Both the position numbers and the translations under genes were made by a program. Under the pieces are notes generated by a model. It made no database searches. It was not told the DNA's origin and was given only the letters and a program-made list of their open reading frames with translations. This document shows positions 9,735-21,210 of a stretch of DNA of 64,000 nucleotides, piece after piece (position 1 is the stretch's first letter; each line of letters begins with the position of its first letter). Source of the DNA: Symsagittifera roscoffensis (lineage: Eukaryota > Xenacoelomorpha > Acoela > Convolutidae); assembly GCF_963678635.1 (NCBI RefSeq), contig NC_087068.1, positions 27,902,318-27,966,317 of the forward strand, given 5' to 3'.

Positions 9735-9929
9735 ATGGACCAAGTTAACATCCTCCCCCCTAAACACATTTAGGGTTGAGGATGTTAACTTGGTTCTAAG
9801 TTGGGAATTTTCAGCCAATCAGAATCGAGCATTTTACATTAAGCGCTTAGCAAATTTAAATTAATTTTTAAGCTGGGGTGGAGGATCTTAACTTGGTCTA
9901 TTAGGGGGGAGGATGTGAACTTGATCCAT
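9735..9929. mobile_element. MITE, 195 bp, 29-bp terminal inverted repeats
   Basis: The left end atggaccaagttaacatcct and the right end, read in reverse, match at 27 of 29 positions, each ending in a CCCCCC run. The core motif gaggatgttaacttgg also occurs internally at about 9778 and 9882, giving four copies in 195 bp. No target duplication was clear. No coding capacity. Confidence 0.8.
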
Positions 9930-10610
9930 CAGTTTGAAAGTGAAAATGTCTGCCAAAACTTTGCACGCAGTTTTTTTAAGATAAATTTTTAACAACAGAC
10001 AAGATCAAACAAACAACCCCGACAGGTTTATCGAACAAAAGCAACCAACTCTTTTATTCTTTAACTATGACACATATAATTTTAGATGACACTAGAATGC
10101 TCACTTAGATATCATTTTGAGAGTAAAATTTTCTACCAACTTCGCGAGCGATAATTTCTTAGTCTAGTTTTTTATAACAACACAAAAGGTTTATTAATTT
10201 AAGGTACCCATTCTATTTTTTTTAAATAATCAAGCCAAGATTGAATACAACACAAATTCAACCCTTTTAAAATTCTCATCATTTTAAATATCCAAAAAAT
10301 CTAAAGATTCGCTCAATTCGGCTAAAAAAAGCTGAAAAAACTGGATCAAAGATGTTCTTTTTTTTAATCAGCTAGGAAACTTCAGTGTAAAAATCCACAT
10401 TTTGGACCTTACATGAGTTACTTTCATGCTCATTTTTTTTGCGCATTACCTTTTTTGGTAAAATCAACCCAATTAGAGTCGACGAAGATGCTGAAAATTG
10501 AAAACTTCTTTAAAGAATATACACGTTTCTTTTTTGCTATTCGCAATCTTTGCGCCTTCTAACATTTGTTTTGGCCATGCATAACTTGACAAATATTACG
10601 AGGCCAAATT
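9930..10610. other. AT-rich noncoding stretch
   Basis: Homopolymer-rich sequence between the MITE and the minisatellite. No gene, RNA or repeat boundary was recognised. Confidence 0.5.
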
Positions 10611-10614
10611 TGAA

Positions 10615-10795
10615 CTGATTCCGCATAGCCAGTTGTTGGTGATTTCGCAATTGCAAGCTGATTTCGCAGATGTAGGCAGATTCCACGTAAAATTAGCTGA
10701 ATCCGCTTGCAATTTGCGAATTCCGCTCACAGTTTGAAAATTCCGCTGGTAATTTGCGGATTCCGCTTACTGTTGCGGATTCTAAGAGAACGTAA
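10615..10795. repeat. degenerate minisatellite, GATTCCGCT...AATTTGCG unit
   Basis: About six imperfect copies of a 25-30 base unit built on (g)attccgct followed by aatttgcg occur here. Both halves vary; the best copies lie at 10700-10790. Confidence 0.65.
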
Positions 10796-11711
10796 TTTCA
10801 CTATACACAAATATTAATTAATAAATGGACTCCAAAAACTGTTCCCGACTCCGCAAATTTTGTTCCGGATTTCGGAACTTTTTTTTGTCGATTCTGCAAA
10901 ATTGACTGTTTTTGGAGCAATTTTGTGGAACACAGAGGCTTAGCTGTTTCTTTGTTGAAACCAAAACAGCGAAAAAGATCAAAGAAAATTGCAATGGTGC
11001 GGATTTTGCAACAAATCTATTTCCAGCCAGCCTGTTACAAAATCCACTGACAATTAACTTTTTTCAGCCAACCAGCCGTAAACATTTGGTAAAATTTAAA
11101 GGTGTGCACAATTATGTGCATTTGACAGGAAATTTGAACTCTCAGTTATGAAATTTCGGGGCAACTATCGCACTTACGGCCAACTTTTGGGCGAAAATAG
11201 CAAACATTTTGTGGTTTTTCCTACAGAAACGGAAAAATCATACAACCTATTTGAGTTTCTGCATTTTGATGTTGAAGCATCCTCGAAACACTCATTTTTA
11301 TTCTGTGATTTGCGGATCAATCGTACAATCTCGCACTAGGTGATCGTATAATGTTCTCCTCAAGCATGCTTTAGTTATAATAATTATGAATAAATTAATG
11401 TAATTAATTTGAACTTTTTTGTACAGTTTATAGTTTGATGAGCTAAAAATTTAGTTAGATTATCTTTTGAAACAATGTTGATAATTAAATCTGTTATGTA
11501 CGTGATATAAATTCTATTCTATGTTATCTTTCAAAAGATTTGTGTGTTGGGAAATTGCACGATTTGGGGGTAAAACTGTACGGTTGATAGGTTTTTGTTA
11601 TTGCTGTATGCTGAATTTGATCTTCTATGGGTTGAAACAGTAAATTAAAAAAAAACAACTAAGAAAAAAAGTTGATGAAATTAGCTGATTGAGATCTAAA
11701 TTAAACATAGC

Positions 11712-12062
11712 CGACTGACAGTTGGAAAAAAGTAATGAATGCAAGGAAACTGAAAAAAAATGACTTGTTTTTTCAAGAACCTTAAATTTTTCAGTTTCGA
11801 AGAAAAAATAGATGGCTTTAAAATTCTCTGAATTTGTTGCTTAAATTATGATGGAACGTTTTTCGTGACCTTTACGTTTTTGCTGTTCGATAATAGAGTT
11901 TGCCTTCTTTTTAACAAAGAAAACGAACTGAACTTAAAAAAATCAAACCGCAAAAAAGTAAGTTTGAGCCAGAACTAATTTTAAGACTTTTCCTGAAAAA
12001 AAAAACAAAAAAATCCAGGCGACCTATATAAGAGTCTGAACTGCGTTCATCGATGCCTAAAA
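11712..12062 (+). repeat. TATA-bearing interspersed repeat, copy 1 (partial)
   Basis: This is a member of a family of about 0.5 kb found at least seven times in the window. It starts with gacagttggaaaaaagtaatgaa and ends with tatataagagtctgaac ... cgttcatcga (TATA-like box at 12025). The middle part is shortened here. It is possibly a solo LTR or another promoter-bearing element end; no ORF. Confidence 0.65.
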
Positions 12063-12141
12063 ACAAAGATTTAAAACATTTGGTATATTTTGTTGATTAT
12101 GATAGCATTCAAAAATGAGGAAGTTTTATGAAACATTTGTT

Positions 12142-12231
12142 AAATCTTTCTAAGTTGATTAAAATTGAGTGCAGGTAGCATCTTATAAATCTTTTTAAGT
12201 TGATAAAAATTGAGCGAAGGTAGCATATTTT
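12142..12231. repeat. two-copy tandem duplication, about 45 bp unit
   Basis: Two adjacent copies of aaatctttctaagttgat ... ggtagcat differ at a few positions. Confidence 0.7.
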
Positions 12232-12591
12232 TCCTTGTGAGCCCAAATTATCAATATTTTTGATGATAAAAAGTTTTGTCAGCCACTGTTGGTAACAAGG
12301 TCCTGTTAGTACCAAAGAGCTAAATACATTTGTTCTGAAATTTCCCGGGGAAGTAGGAATGGCTTAAAAGTATGTATGAAATTCTTCTTGAATTTAGATG
12401 AAAAACTTTAATTTTCCTGCTCACTCTATTGATGTTTTTTATGTTCTCCTCATGCAAGTAACCAAATTTACTGAAACTTTTCTTGCAACGATGATGTGGT
12501 TTGCTGATTCTGTATTCTAACATATTCTTGTTCCGCTCGAAAACTGTTTTGAAAATTATTAGGAAATTCCTAAAGTATTCAGTTGTCTAAC

Positions 12592-12857
12592 CTCACAATG
12601 TTGAGCTTCTGCTTGGTCCATAAGATCAAACAAAAATCCTTCAATCAGCTTTAATTTTTCCAGCGATTTTTCGAGGGGCGTATTTTGTACCTCGTCAATT
12701 CTTCTACTCTCTGTCGGGAACAGCTCTTTGAAAACCTCAGAAATTTTAGCCATCAAGCTGGTGAGCTCGGCAGATAATTCGGCTTTCTTGCGAACAGAAT
12801 AGTCGGAAACCATCTTAAGATGCTCTTTCAAACTTCGAATTTTGGCTCGATTCATAT
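12592..12857 (-). CDS. CCDC42-like, C-terminal-region exon
   Basis: The acceptor ctctatttctag is followed by MNRAKIRSLKEHLKMV and helical sequence rich in K, E and L. The donor is GAG followed by gttaga. Another exon or the terminal exon should follow at lower coordinates but was not found. Confidence 0.55.
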
Positions 12858-15800
12858 CTAGAAATAGAGTTATCGCAGCAATAAACATTTTTAAAGTTGT
12901 TGAGTTAGCGTAATCTAGCCTATGCACATTCTTGAATTTAGATCAGATGATCTCGACAGTGTTTTAGGCCTTTGACTAATCAGTAACCAATGTAGCTGGT
13001 TTCAGTTCAAGGGGCGCAGAATCTTCACGCAGGTAATCCCGAATGTTCTCCGGGTAGCATGAATGACATTAAAGTATAATCCAAATGGGATGGATAACGC
13101 AGAAACTCTGACTGATTAGAACTGATTAGAAAGTAGTTTTTTTCAACATTACCCCGAAGACAAATATTGCGTCATTTTCTTCAAAAATACTTGTAGTCGA
13201 AACAAAAATGAAAATGCAAGACACTGAAAAAAATTCCAGAAAAATAATTTTATCCTACTTTTTAAGGAAACTGCCCAATCAGATTGCAACAGTGAGATGC
13301 CAATTACTTGTCTCAATTTAAAAAAAACTTATGCAAAATGCAAAAAACTTGACTCTTGAGATTTGAAACTTGAGAGTTGAAAAACTTTCAAATCTCACTT
13401 TGAAGTCTTTGAATTTCAAAAATTAATTACGATTGATATTTTAATTTTTGTTGACCAAATTAATTAACAACATGTAAAACTGGATCTCACAATTAGTTCC
13501 ATTTTTTCTTGAGTCAAGTTTTTTGGACTTATAAGACTTTGATAGACAATATTTCAATCATTTAAGGGAAAAAAGGAAATTATAAAATTTGAAAAATTTA
13601 ATTTGTTCTTTCGTTTTTTTTTGAATTTCAAGTATCAAGTTTTTTACAAAAATTTCTATAAAAACTATTCAGTCGACCTTAGTAGTCTCTCAAAACATTC
13701 AGGCCTTCACCCTAATACAAAAAGAAATCTTGTCGTACTTTTCTTTTTGTTTCAGAACTAGCCATTGAATTTCCTGCGCTCCACTGAATTTTATGTATTT
13801 CACAGAAGCCTGTAGCTTCAATGTCTCGTTTTCTAGTTGTTGGCTTAGGGCCTTTTGTGTGATTTACTGCTTGTAGTTTTTTTTATCGTGGTTCAATATT
13901 GGAAAAAAAATACGCAATTTGAGGACCGGCATTCATTTTATACGCAAAAAGTTTTAAGGATCTACTTAAACTATTAGCCCCTTTCAAGAAAGGGGTAATT
14001 GTTAAGTAGACTTAGTCAGTCAAATTTTCGACCAATCAGAAGGCAGCAAAATTGGAATTTAAAATAGAACGCTCAAGCGCTAATTGTTCCGATTTTCGAA
14101 GAAAACGGAATATTTATGCTTGGTGTGGTTTTTTTAATCGGTCAATTTTCGGCAATCAAAATAATAGTTTTTATCAAAAATGTTTATTGTCCCATTGAAT
14201 ACAGTGCTGATTTAAATTAACCGGACGAAACGCGTTAAACTTGAAATTTAAAACCCGTTTTTCTCAAATTGGGTTGAGTTTAGGTGAAAACTTATGAAGA
14301 CAAAACTTGCTTGAAATTTTAGCAGAATTAATATGGTGTAAATTGTTTTGCGAAATTCGGGCCCGAAATTTTACCCCAAAAATAGGTCATTTTGGCTTTT
14401 CTTAGTTAACCAAAAATTACGCCAAAAATACCCAGTCGATCACAGACATAATTATATCAAAGTGAGCCCCTTACGTAGCCCAACAAACTTTAAGAAGGGT
14501 ATAACCTTTTTTTTAGGTCGACCAAATTGATTTTCCGGGCTCTTACAAATCACTAAAAAGACCCTGTTTTGGGCAAAATTTTTGCGCCGCAGGCAAAAAT
14601 TTAAAAAAAAATAGACAAAAAAGGCGTTTTTTAGGCACTTTTTGGAAAATGTTGACCAAAAAAGCGCTTTTTTTGGCGCTCCCCCCCCCCCCCTCAAAAT
14701 TGGTACATATTGGCGCCAAAGGCGCCTTTAGAACATTTTTAGGATATTTCAAAATAGTACAAAGGGAGGATCCTTTGAGTCGGTCGGGGGTCGAATCCCT
14801 AGGAAAAAAGACGTCCCCCCCCCCCCCCCCGCCCTTTCTAAATCCGCCCCTACTCTGGACTAATATATGCGCACTTAAAAGATTTTGTCCATGATCTTAA
14901 AAGCGTAACGCGAGTTATTTATGCACGAAAAATTATCCCGCACAACCAAATCTTTCCAAACTGAATTGAGGCAAGCTACTATCTCGTCTTATCTTCAAAC
15001 GATTCAAAATTTTTACACTTGACNNNNNNNNNNNNNNNNNNNNNNNNNNNNNNNNNNNNNNNNNNNNNNNNNNNNNNNNNNNNNNNNNNNNNNNNNNNNN
15101 NNNNNNNNNNNNNNNNNNNNNNNNNNNNNNNNNNNNNNNNNNNNNNNNNNNNNNNNNNNNNNNNNNNNNNNNNNNNNNNNNNNNNNNNNNNNNNNNNNNN
15201 NNNNNNNNNNNNNNNNNNNNNNNTCCACACAACAAAATCGTTCCAAATTGAATTGAGGCTAGCTAATCTGTCGTATTAATTTTACACTTAGACTTTGTCC
15301 AAAATGTATAGGTTTTCAATGTTTTTTTTTCCGCGAAAACTATTCGATATGAATTGAGGGACAGTCGGGATATTCAAGGCTTTGCCCTGATACACGAGCA
15401 GTCTTGTAAAGCTCTATTAGATGCTCTCTGTACTATTGATATTCAAATACTGAAACACCAAAATTTATTATGCAACCCTAAAATAGTTCTAAATGTCTAT
15501 CTAACTGACGAAATGAACGAACAGATTCTTCATAAAATTTCAAGAAAAATCGTTTTGAAGTAGTTAGTGGGCTTAAAATTTCTCACCAATACTTGATTGA
15601 ATTCAGCATCGGCACCTTCTTTTTCAGTCGTGAATTCTAAATCAAAAACCAAAACTATTATGAGTTTAAGTAGTTATCTATTCTCCTATGGTCCTTAGTA
15701 ACTGATATTCAACATTATATTAAGAATAGAACCAGTAAGTAAACATATACGACTAACAAGACTGCTCATATCAGGGCGAAGACCTGAATGTTCAGACTGC

Positions 15801-17337
15801 TTTTTAAGGTCTATAATATGAAAAAAAATTGACATGAAAATTTTAAACAAAATTAAAGAAAAGATTTTTTTTAATTTGAGATTTTTTGTGAAAATTGTCC
15901 CCCATACGCCACCACGCCATATAAAGTACAAAGTGATAAACTTCGCTCCTATTAAAAAATCAATTATGGTAATAAAGCTTTCTTCAACCAATTTGGAACG
16001 ATTTCTAAGATTAAATTTGGAACGATTTCTCCGCTGACGACTTAATAGCGCAAAAAAATTGCGCGCTAATTGTCCCAAATTGACCAAAACAATACCTTTT
16101 GAATGATATGAAAAAATTCAGTTAGAAAAAGCTATTTAAAAGGTCGAAATTTGTCTGAATAGTAAAACCACCCCGAGTACAAATGTTCCGTTACTTTCGT
16201 TACGAAAACGGAACAATAAACCATGAGTACATGTAACTCTTGCAATACGGGGCCTGGGTTCAGTTCCCATAAAAAATTTAGCAATGAAAAATCCCATTTG
16301 AATTCCTGTGGGTTGAGTTGTCATCGAAAAAAAACACAGTGGTTGCCATCGATGAATTAGCGCTAAATATTTAAAATATTAACCCAAATAGCAAAACTCA
16401 GCGCTGAATCAGCACTGATTCAACTCGAAATCACAAAAAAATTAGCAATGAAAAAGCGTTGATTTTTTTAAAAATTTTGTAATGTATCAAACGCAAGCAG
16501 ATTTTTGATGTGTTCGAAGAACGCAATCCTTTGATCGATTGAAGTTTTTCAGAAGTTTTTTTTTGAGAATTTTGGTTTGGGCAAGCACGCCCTCGAGAAA
16601 AGCAAGTTACCAGGGTTGATGATATTCTTTTATTGTAGCTGCATAACGAGAATTATTCATTTTTCTACACACCACCTTAATAATGTACACTTGAGACCGT
16701 AAAAAATTTATCATGTTTTTGATTATGTAACTTTTTCACCCTGAAAATGTTTTTGATATTTGATATTGTATCTTTTGATGTTCAGACATTTGATTGGAGA
16801 ATCTGACTCATGGTTTCATAGCATTTAAACTTTTTTCAAGTGTTTATCAACAGATCTCAAGTACCTCTCGAGTCTTGATCCCAAAATTTATCTATGATTA
16901 CTAAGAAATTGAAAATGAAGTTATGTTTAGTTCCAACCTTTTTTCTGCTCCTCAGCCTCAGTCAGTTTCGACGGCGCGTGAATTTTTTTCAGAAACTCTC
17001 CAAAAGCAACTTGAGTTTCCTTCAACTGCTGTTTACGCGTTGCCAAGTTTTTCGACTTTTTCTTCTGTTCGAGCAAAGTTTTTTTTAGTCGAGAATCCAA
17101 ATTAAGTAGCTGCATATAATCACAAAACATCTGACGATGATCCCTTTGCCTGTCTAAAGATTTTGTCCGGATACTCTTGTGAGGCCTTGTATTCTTGTTT
17201 TGCAAACTTCGATCCTTGGCGACGCTGGAAACCTCCCGACTAAGGCCAGGTTTTGACCGAGGGGTTGACCAAAGATTGGTGCGTGAAAAAGATGTCGAGG
17301 GCTCGGAGTAAACTTGAGTAATTTGCAAGTTGCTCAT
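12592..17337 (-). CDS. coiled-coil protein, CCDC42/CFAP73-like (DUF4200), incomplete model
   Basis: Three exons of a probable axonemal coiled-coil protein were found. Exon 1 (17337-16938) starts at ATG MSNLQITQVYSEPS and carries a DUF4200-like coiled coil: FCDYMQLLNLDSRLKKTL, then FGEFLKK. A 50-base candidate exon (15636-15587) fits its phase 1 end and encodes FTTEKEGADAEFNQVL. A later exon (12857-12592) begins at phase 2 after ctctatttctag and encodes a helical C-terminal part with LEKLKLIEGFLFDLMDQ, resembling the end of the CCDC42 family. The 50-base exon ends at phase 0 and the last exon needs one base before it, so at least one internal exon is missing; it may lie in the gap at 15024-15223. 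In the family these proteins act in the sperm tail or cilium. Family assignment is by pattern only. Confidence 0.5.
12960..13075 (-). other. short coding-like stretch, unknown
   Basis: On the minus strand the frame HSCYPENIRDYLREDS runs to a TAG and has less biased composition than its surroundings. It lies just upstream of the CCDC42-like exon, in its intron. No family recognised; it may be an exon of something else, a transposon scrap or chance. Confidence 0.2.
13076..14500. other. intronic AT-rich sequence
   Basis: This is noncoding in all frames as far as can be seen. Near 13690-13720 and again at 15370-15405 and 15758-15795 (inverted) there are related copies of attcaggtcttcgccctgata, so a small unclassified repeat is present. 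Confidence 0.4.
14505..14851 (-). mobile_element. hAT-like MITE, 5'-truncated copy
   Basis: Reverse-complement relative of the elements at 52800 and 54782. The terminus at about 14851 reads aggggcggatttag inwards, followed by a long G/C run, and the internal ggattcgaccccc and caaaggcgcc are shared. The opposite end is missing. No ORF. Confidence 0.75.
15024..15223. other. assembly gap, 200 N
   Basis: Exactly 200 N, a placeholder size. The sequences on both sides are homologous to each other (see findings). Confidence 1.
15587..15636 (-). CDS. CCDC42-like, candidate 50-base exon
   Basis: The acceptor is tttttgatttag and the donor TTG followed by gtgaga. Its phase fits the end of exon 1 exactly (G plus AA gives Glu). 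A short exon could arise by chance, so confidence is moderate. Confidence 0.4.
15850..16215. repeat. interspersed repeat of about 380 bp, copy A
   Basis: Matches 38850-39235 along its whole length, with indels. Shared landmarks are tttgagattttttgtgaaaat, cttcgctcct and a terminal stem gttccgtt ... aacggaac. No ORF. Confidence 0.8.
16938..17337 (-). CDS. CCDC42-like, first coding exon
   Basis: 400 bases, ATG at 17337. The first 75 residues are polar and S/T/R-rich; the rest is a coiled coil with KKTLLEQKKKSKNLATRKQQ. The donor AAAAAAG followed by gttgga is weak but gives a phase matched by the next candidate exon. Confidence 0.6.
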
Positions 17338-17399
17338 TTTTACCAATGATCGTGTGCCAAAATTCTTGTTCGCGTATGAAAGTCAAGCGTTCTCAAATG

Positions 17400-18460
17400 A
17401 AAAACAAAGAGCTGACCAGTTTATGTAAAAAAAAGGTGCATTAAAAGCTGTAATGATCTTATGAACGCTGGGTTAACCAAGTTAACAATTGACAGATATT
17501 GTGCAGCCACATTCCGAACCAGTGAGTTAATGTATAAGTGAGCGCAAAAGGGTTGAGTTGTTGCATGAGCTAATAACACGGGTCGAGGTTTGCAGTTTAT
17601 GTTTCGGCTGATTCGATCTAAAGTTGGTTTATTTCGACTATGTTTGATCAAGAAAAATTAACATTATTAAAGAGTTCAACCAAGAAAAAAAAGTTTTCGC
17701 CGGGAAAATAATTCGAACAAAAATACTGTTCGACCAAGTTTTACCGTAGAAAAACATTTTGACTAAATTCAACCCAGCTGATATCTGTTTCGACCAAGTT
17801 CAATCAACCAATTTGATTGAAAGTAAAATTTTTGTGTCAACGTTTGAACAAATCAAATGCAGAACAGCTACTAAAAACTGTTAAGCTTACCCGCACTGGA
17901 GTTTCATAGATCATATACCATTAGTATGAGTTTTCATTGCCAGTCATTGAAAAAACCGAAAAAAATATATTATAAACTTCTTTCTGTCAACTCAAAAAAA
18001 AACATTTCAATTCATTATAAACCAATTTTAAAAAATGCTTTTTCAAAATGTTTCTGAAATTTTCAAACACAGTGTGTTCAAAAATTTGCAGTTGCTTTTG
18101 GCTTATCACACTTTTTTAGAAACATTTGAAAAAGAGACTTACTTTGGTTTAAAAAAGTGTAATCTTGTTTTCAAGCTTTTATCTCTGTTTTTCTGATAAT
18201 TTTTTCAGTTTGCCAAATTTTTCTAAACTATCTTTCACCCTCCGTTATCCAATTTACAACCCTACTTTTCCACTTACATTCCCTGCTATGTTTATTGCTC
18301 CGTTTTCGACATCTTCATGGGGCAAAATTGTAGGCAAAATCGTGCGGATGATATACTAGAGGTGTGTAGAAAGGGTTGCGTAAGGGGGTGTGGAAGGGGA
18401 TTGGAAGGGGTGTAATGCGACAACTCGAAAAGTCAACTCGCATTAAAAGACAACTTGCAA
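17400..18460. other. noncoding stretch
   Basis: AT-rich with no recognised gene or repeat. A donor-like gtaagc at about 17890 on the minus strand is not supported by a convincing exon. Confidence 0.4.
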
Positions 18461-18475
18461 TATACTCACCGTCGC

Positions 18476-18627
18476 CGTCGTGCCTTCAGAGGGTAAGACT
18501 TTAAACGAAATTTAGAGCCGGTTATCGTCGCAAATACTTTTGAAACTCTACCGTGGGAGTCATTACATCTCAAGTTTTTGAAGAGAGCTCCTTGAAATTT
18601 AAACTTTGCGGTAAACAACTTTCCGCG
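18476..18627 (-). CDS. candidate exon, basic N-terminus of unknown protein
   Basis: On the minus strand ATG begins MRGKLFTAKFKFQGALFKN and runs 50 codons, ending in an arginine run before a perfect donor (CGACG followed by gtgagt). An acceptor-like gctgcatttag lies eight bases before the ATG. The next exon was not found and no family is recognised; it may instead be a 5' UTR exon of the downstream CCDC42-like gene. Confidence 0.3.
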
Positions 18628-18641
18628 CATGACTGTTGCTA

Positions 18642-18683
18642 AATGCAGCACTCTGAGACAGAAGTTTCTCAGAGTGCTGCATT
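18642..18683. repeat. perfect 17-bp inverted repeat, 8-base loop
   Basis: The left arm aatgcagcactctgaga (18642-18658) and right arm tctcagagtgctgcatt (18667-18683) are perfect complements around cagaagtt. It lies directly upstream (minus strand) of the candidate exon at 18476-18627. Confidence 0.95.
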
Positions 18684-18698
18684 CAATTTATGCTCCAC

Positions 18699-18826
18699 TT
18701 TATGTTTCGACCGACTCGGTCTCCACTTTAAGTTCTCGACTTTGAGTTCGGCTCTAGGGGCTCCTCGCATATTGAATTTTGATCGAACTCTGACATGGGT
18801 TGGACCCGCCTCGGTCAAAACATAAA
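18699..18826. mobile_element. small MITE-like element, 128 bp
   Basis: The termini tttatgtttcgaccga and, inverted, tttatgttttgaccga match at 15 of 16 positions. No ORF; target duplication not resolved. Confidence 0.55.
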
Positions 18827-18829
18827 TTG

Positions 18830-20030
18830 CAAATCTCGACCAAGGAAGACGCCAATAAAAGGTCATCCATCCACTGATAACTTTGACATTCAACGGACAT
18901 GAAGTTTTCATTTATTATTACAACCAATCTGAACTGGGTAAATAAAACTTCTAAGCTGGGTATTTTGAACAAAGCTAAACAGTTTTAAGACAAGTATTTG
19001 CGGACATTCGGGGCTTTTTATCTTATTTTTAACCAATTACAAAGCTGGCTATGCCTAGTAACTGATTAAACTCAGGCGAGGATAACATCGAAGTGAAGCG
19101 TCTAGAAAAAAGCAATCTCTACAATTAGGTAAATTTATCATAAGACTGCAGGGTCCGATATTGCGCTAGACATCCTAAATATACATATTTTCGAAAATCG
19201 CACGGAAAAAAACACTATCAAAATCTTGGACATCATCAAAATATGTTTCAAGAAAAACCAGATGAAAACAAAAATGGAAACTTTTCGACTTTTATTTATC
19301 AAAGTTAGCAGAAATTAGTTTTTACGCAATGTTAAAAACGAACGTTTCGCATAATGAATTTCTTTCAATCAGAGTTGTCAACAGTCAAATGTTTTATCAC
19401 GAGCTACTGTTATCATTGTCAAAATTCCAGTTTCCTCTCAACATAAGATTTTTCAACCCGAATAACGCTTGAAAAGCCATCAATATGATGCCACGTTTTT
19501 ATGAAGACTTCTGCCTATGGTAATCATGGTCAAAACTTTCTATGTGTAAAAACAACTATTCTAGACTATACTTCACTTCCATTTCTAGAGGATTCTCGAA
19601 ACGTCAAAAAGATAATGTTGTTAATAATTTTCCTTACTCTTTTAAACTTCAAACAAAAGAAAACCTTCTTTTTACCAAAAACATATTTCATTTTTGAAGA
19701 AGCACAAATTCAGCTGAGCCTCTAAAAACCACAACCTCTGTTTTACTTTTTTTACTAACAAAAAGATTTCAATACGGTTTAAGTTGTTACAGAACAACCA
19801 TCAAGCTCCAACAATTGGTACTCTTTCAAAAATAAACTAATAACACAATGGGAAAAACCTGGTTGTTTTTTTTGTGAGCATTTGAAAAATTTCAAGCTAT
19901 ACCAATTAAAACAATTACAAAACTTTCAATCACTACTGCGTAAATCATATAAATCTTACACAGAAAGACAGTTTTTTTCATTACTTTGAATTTGGTCAGT
20001 TCAAAAATGAAATTGTTACAAAATATTTGT
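18830..20030. other. noncoding stretch
   Basis: No gene, RNA or element boundary recognised. Confidence 0.4.
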
Positions 20031-20149
20031 ATTTTATGTTTGAATATATCTCCCACAACTGTGAAGGATTTTATATAAAGTGCGAGTTTTCATCGAAAGA
20101 GCGCGGTTTGTATAAAAAAATTGAGTTAAATTTTGGTTGATCGAACCCG

Positions 20150-20285
20150 CTAGAGCCAACTTTTGAACATTTACTTCATCCGTGATTTTCAAGTAACATC
20201 GCCCAAGAACGTCAACCTCCTTAAACACATACTGGCGACTCGTAAATGTTTCAGTGTAGCAGGCCAACAAAGATGTGCTGCACAA
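20150..20285 (-). other. coding-like stretch of unknown identity
   Basis: On the minus strand the frame reads YVFKEVDVLGRCYLKITDEV with unbiased composition. It ends near AAAAG followed by ttggct, a weak donor. No family recognised. It lies next to the duplicated block at 20293-21210 and may belong to the same unknown gene. Confidence 0.25.
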
Positions 20286-20292
20286 AATTATT

Positions 20293-20640
20293 GGTCAAGA
20301 ACAGACTTCTTATTTGTTGGGCTCACTTTCAACTCGAAATACTCGGATGACAACATTTCGGATGATTTTCTGCGGATTAATAATATTCAGATGATTAATC
20401 TAATTTTCTGCGATTGGCAGACGTGTAGAATAATAATGATCTGAACTCACCATCATAAATTTGTTTACCGATACCGCTTGGCGTTTTTCACCACTTTTTT
20501 TATTGAAACTAATCATTGGGCACCAAAATCCGGGAAGAGAGAGAGGGGGGGGGTTGGGTGAATAGTGCCCGGGTTGGAGCAAAGAGCAAAATATTCTAGA
20601 TTGTTCTAGAATTTTTCAAACGGGTCATTAATTGTTCTAG
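20293..20640. repeat. duplicated exon-like block, copy 1
   Basis: Homologous to 20658-21210. On the minus strand the central part reads MLSSEYFELK before a donor-like gtgagc. The outer part shares gagcaaagagcaaaa...ttctagaatttttca with copy 2. Confidence 0.7.
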
Positions 20641-20657
20641 ATTAAATACGACAGGGC

Positions 20658-21210
20658 TCAAGAACAGACTTCTCAATTCTTTGCACTCACTTCAATTCGA
20701 AATGCTCGGATGACAACATGTTCAGATGATTTTCTGCGGATTGATGAAATTCAGATGATTTATCTGATGATGTTCTGCGATTGTACGACGGTTAACAAAC
20801 TGAACTCACTATCAAAAAATTGTTTAGCAAAACAGCTTGCGGTTGTTCACCGCTAATTTTTTATTTTTGAAACTAATCATTGCATATTTGATAGGGTGTT
20901 TACAAATATCAGACTTGATAATATGTGCTCATTTCTAAGGTAGTCAGAAACTATTCGAAAGTTTTTAAAATAAGTTTTTCGCTATAGTTCTTTCCTACTC
21001 TTCGAGAGTGTTTGAGACAATTATTTTTTATCTAAGTTGCTATAATTATCATTCAGTTAACCAAGATTCTCAGAGAGTAGTAGTAGGCGTTTGGGCACAT
21101 CACAATCCGTGGAGGGAGGGGGCAAAGCGGGCCCAGGTAGGAGCAAAGAACAAAAGATTCTAGCTAGCTCTAGAATTTTTCATACGGGTCATTATTGGTT
21201 CCATTGTTCC
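20658..21210. repeat. duplicated exon-like block, copy 2
   Basis: Second copy of the block, with about 200 extra bases at 20885-21090. The donor-like signal is kept (GAA followed by gtgagt), although the upstream frame differs by one base from copy 1. Confidence 0.7.

Noticed and set aside
10912-11339. Two adjacent plus-strand ORFs after the minisatellite
   Set aside because: AT-biased composition, no recognisable domain, no splice or promoter support.
14933-15279. Open frames running through the gap
   Set aside because: They consist of unknown residues from the 200 N and carry no information.
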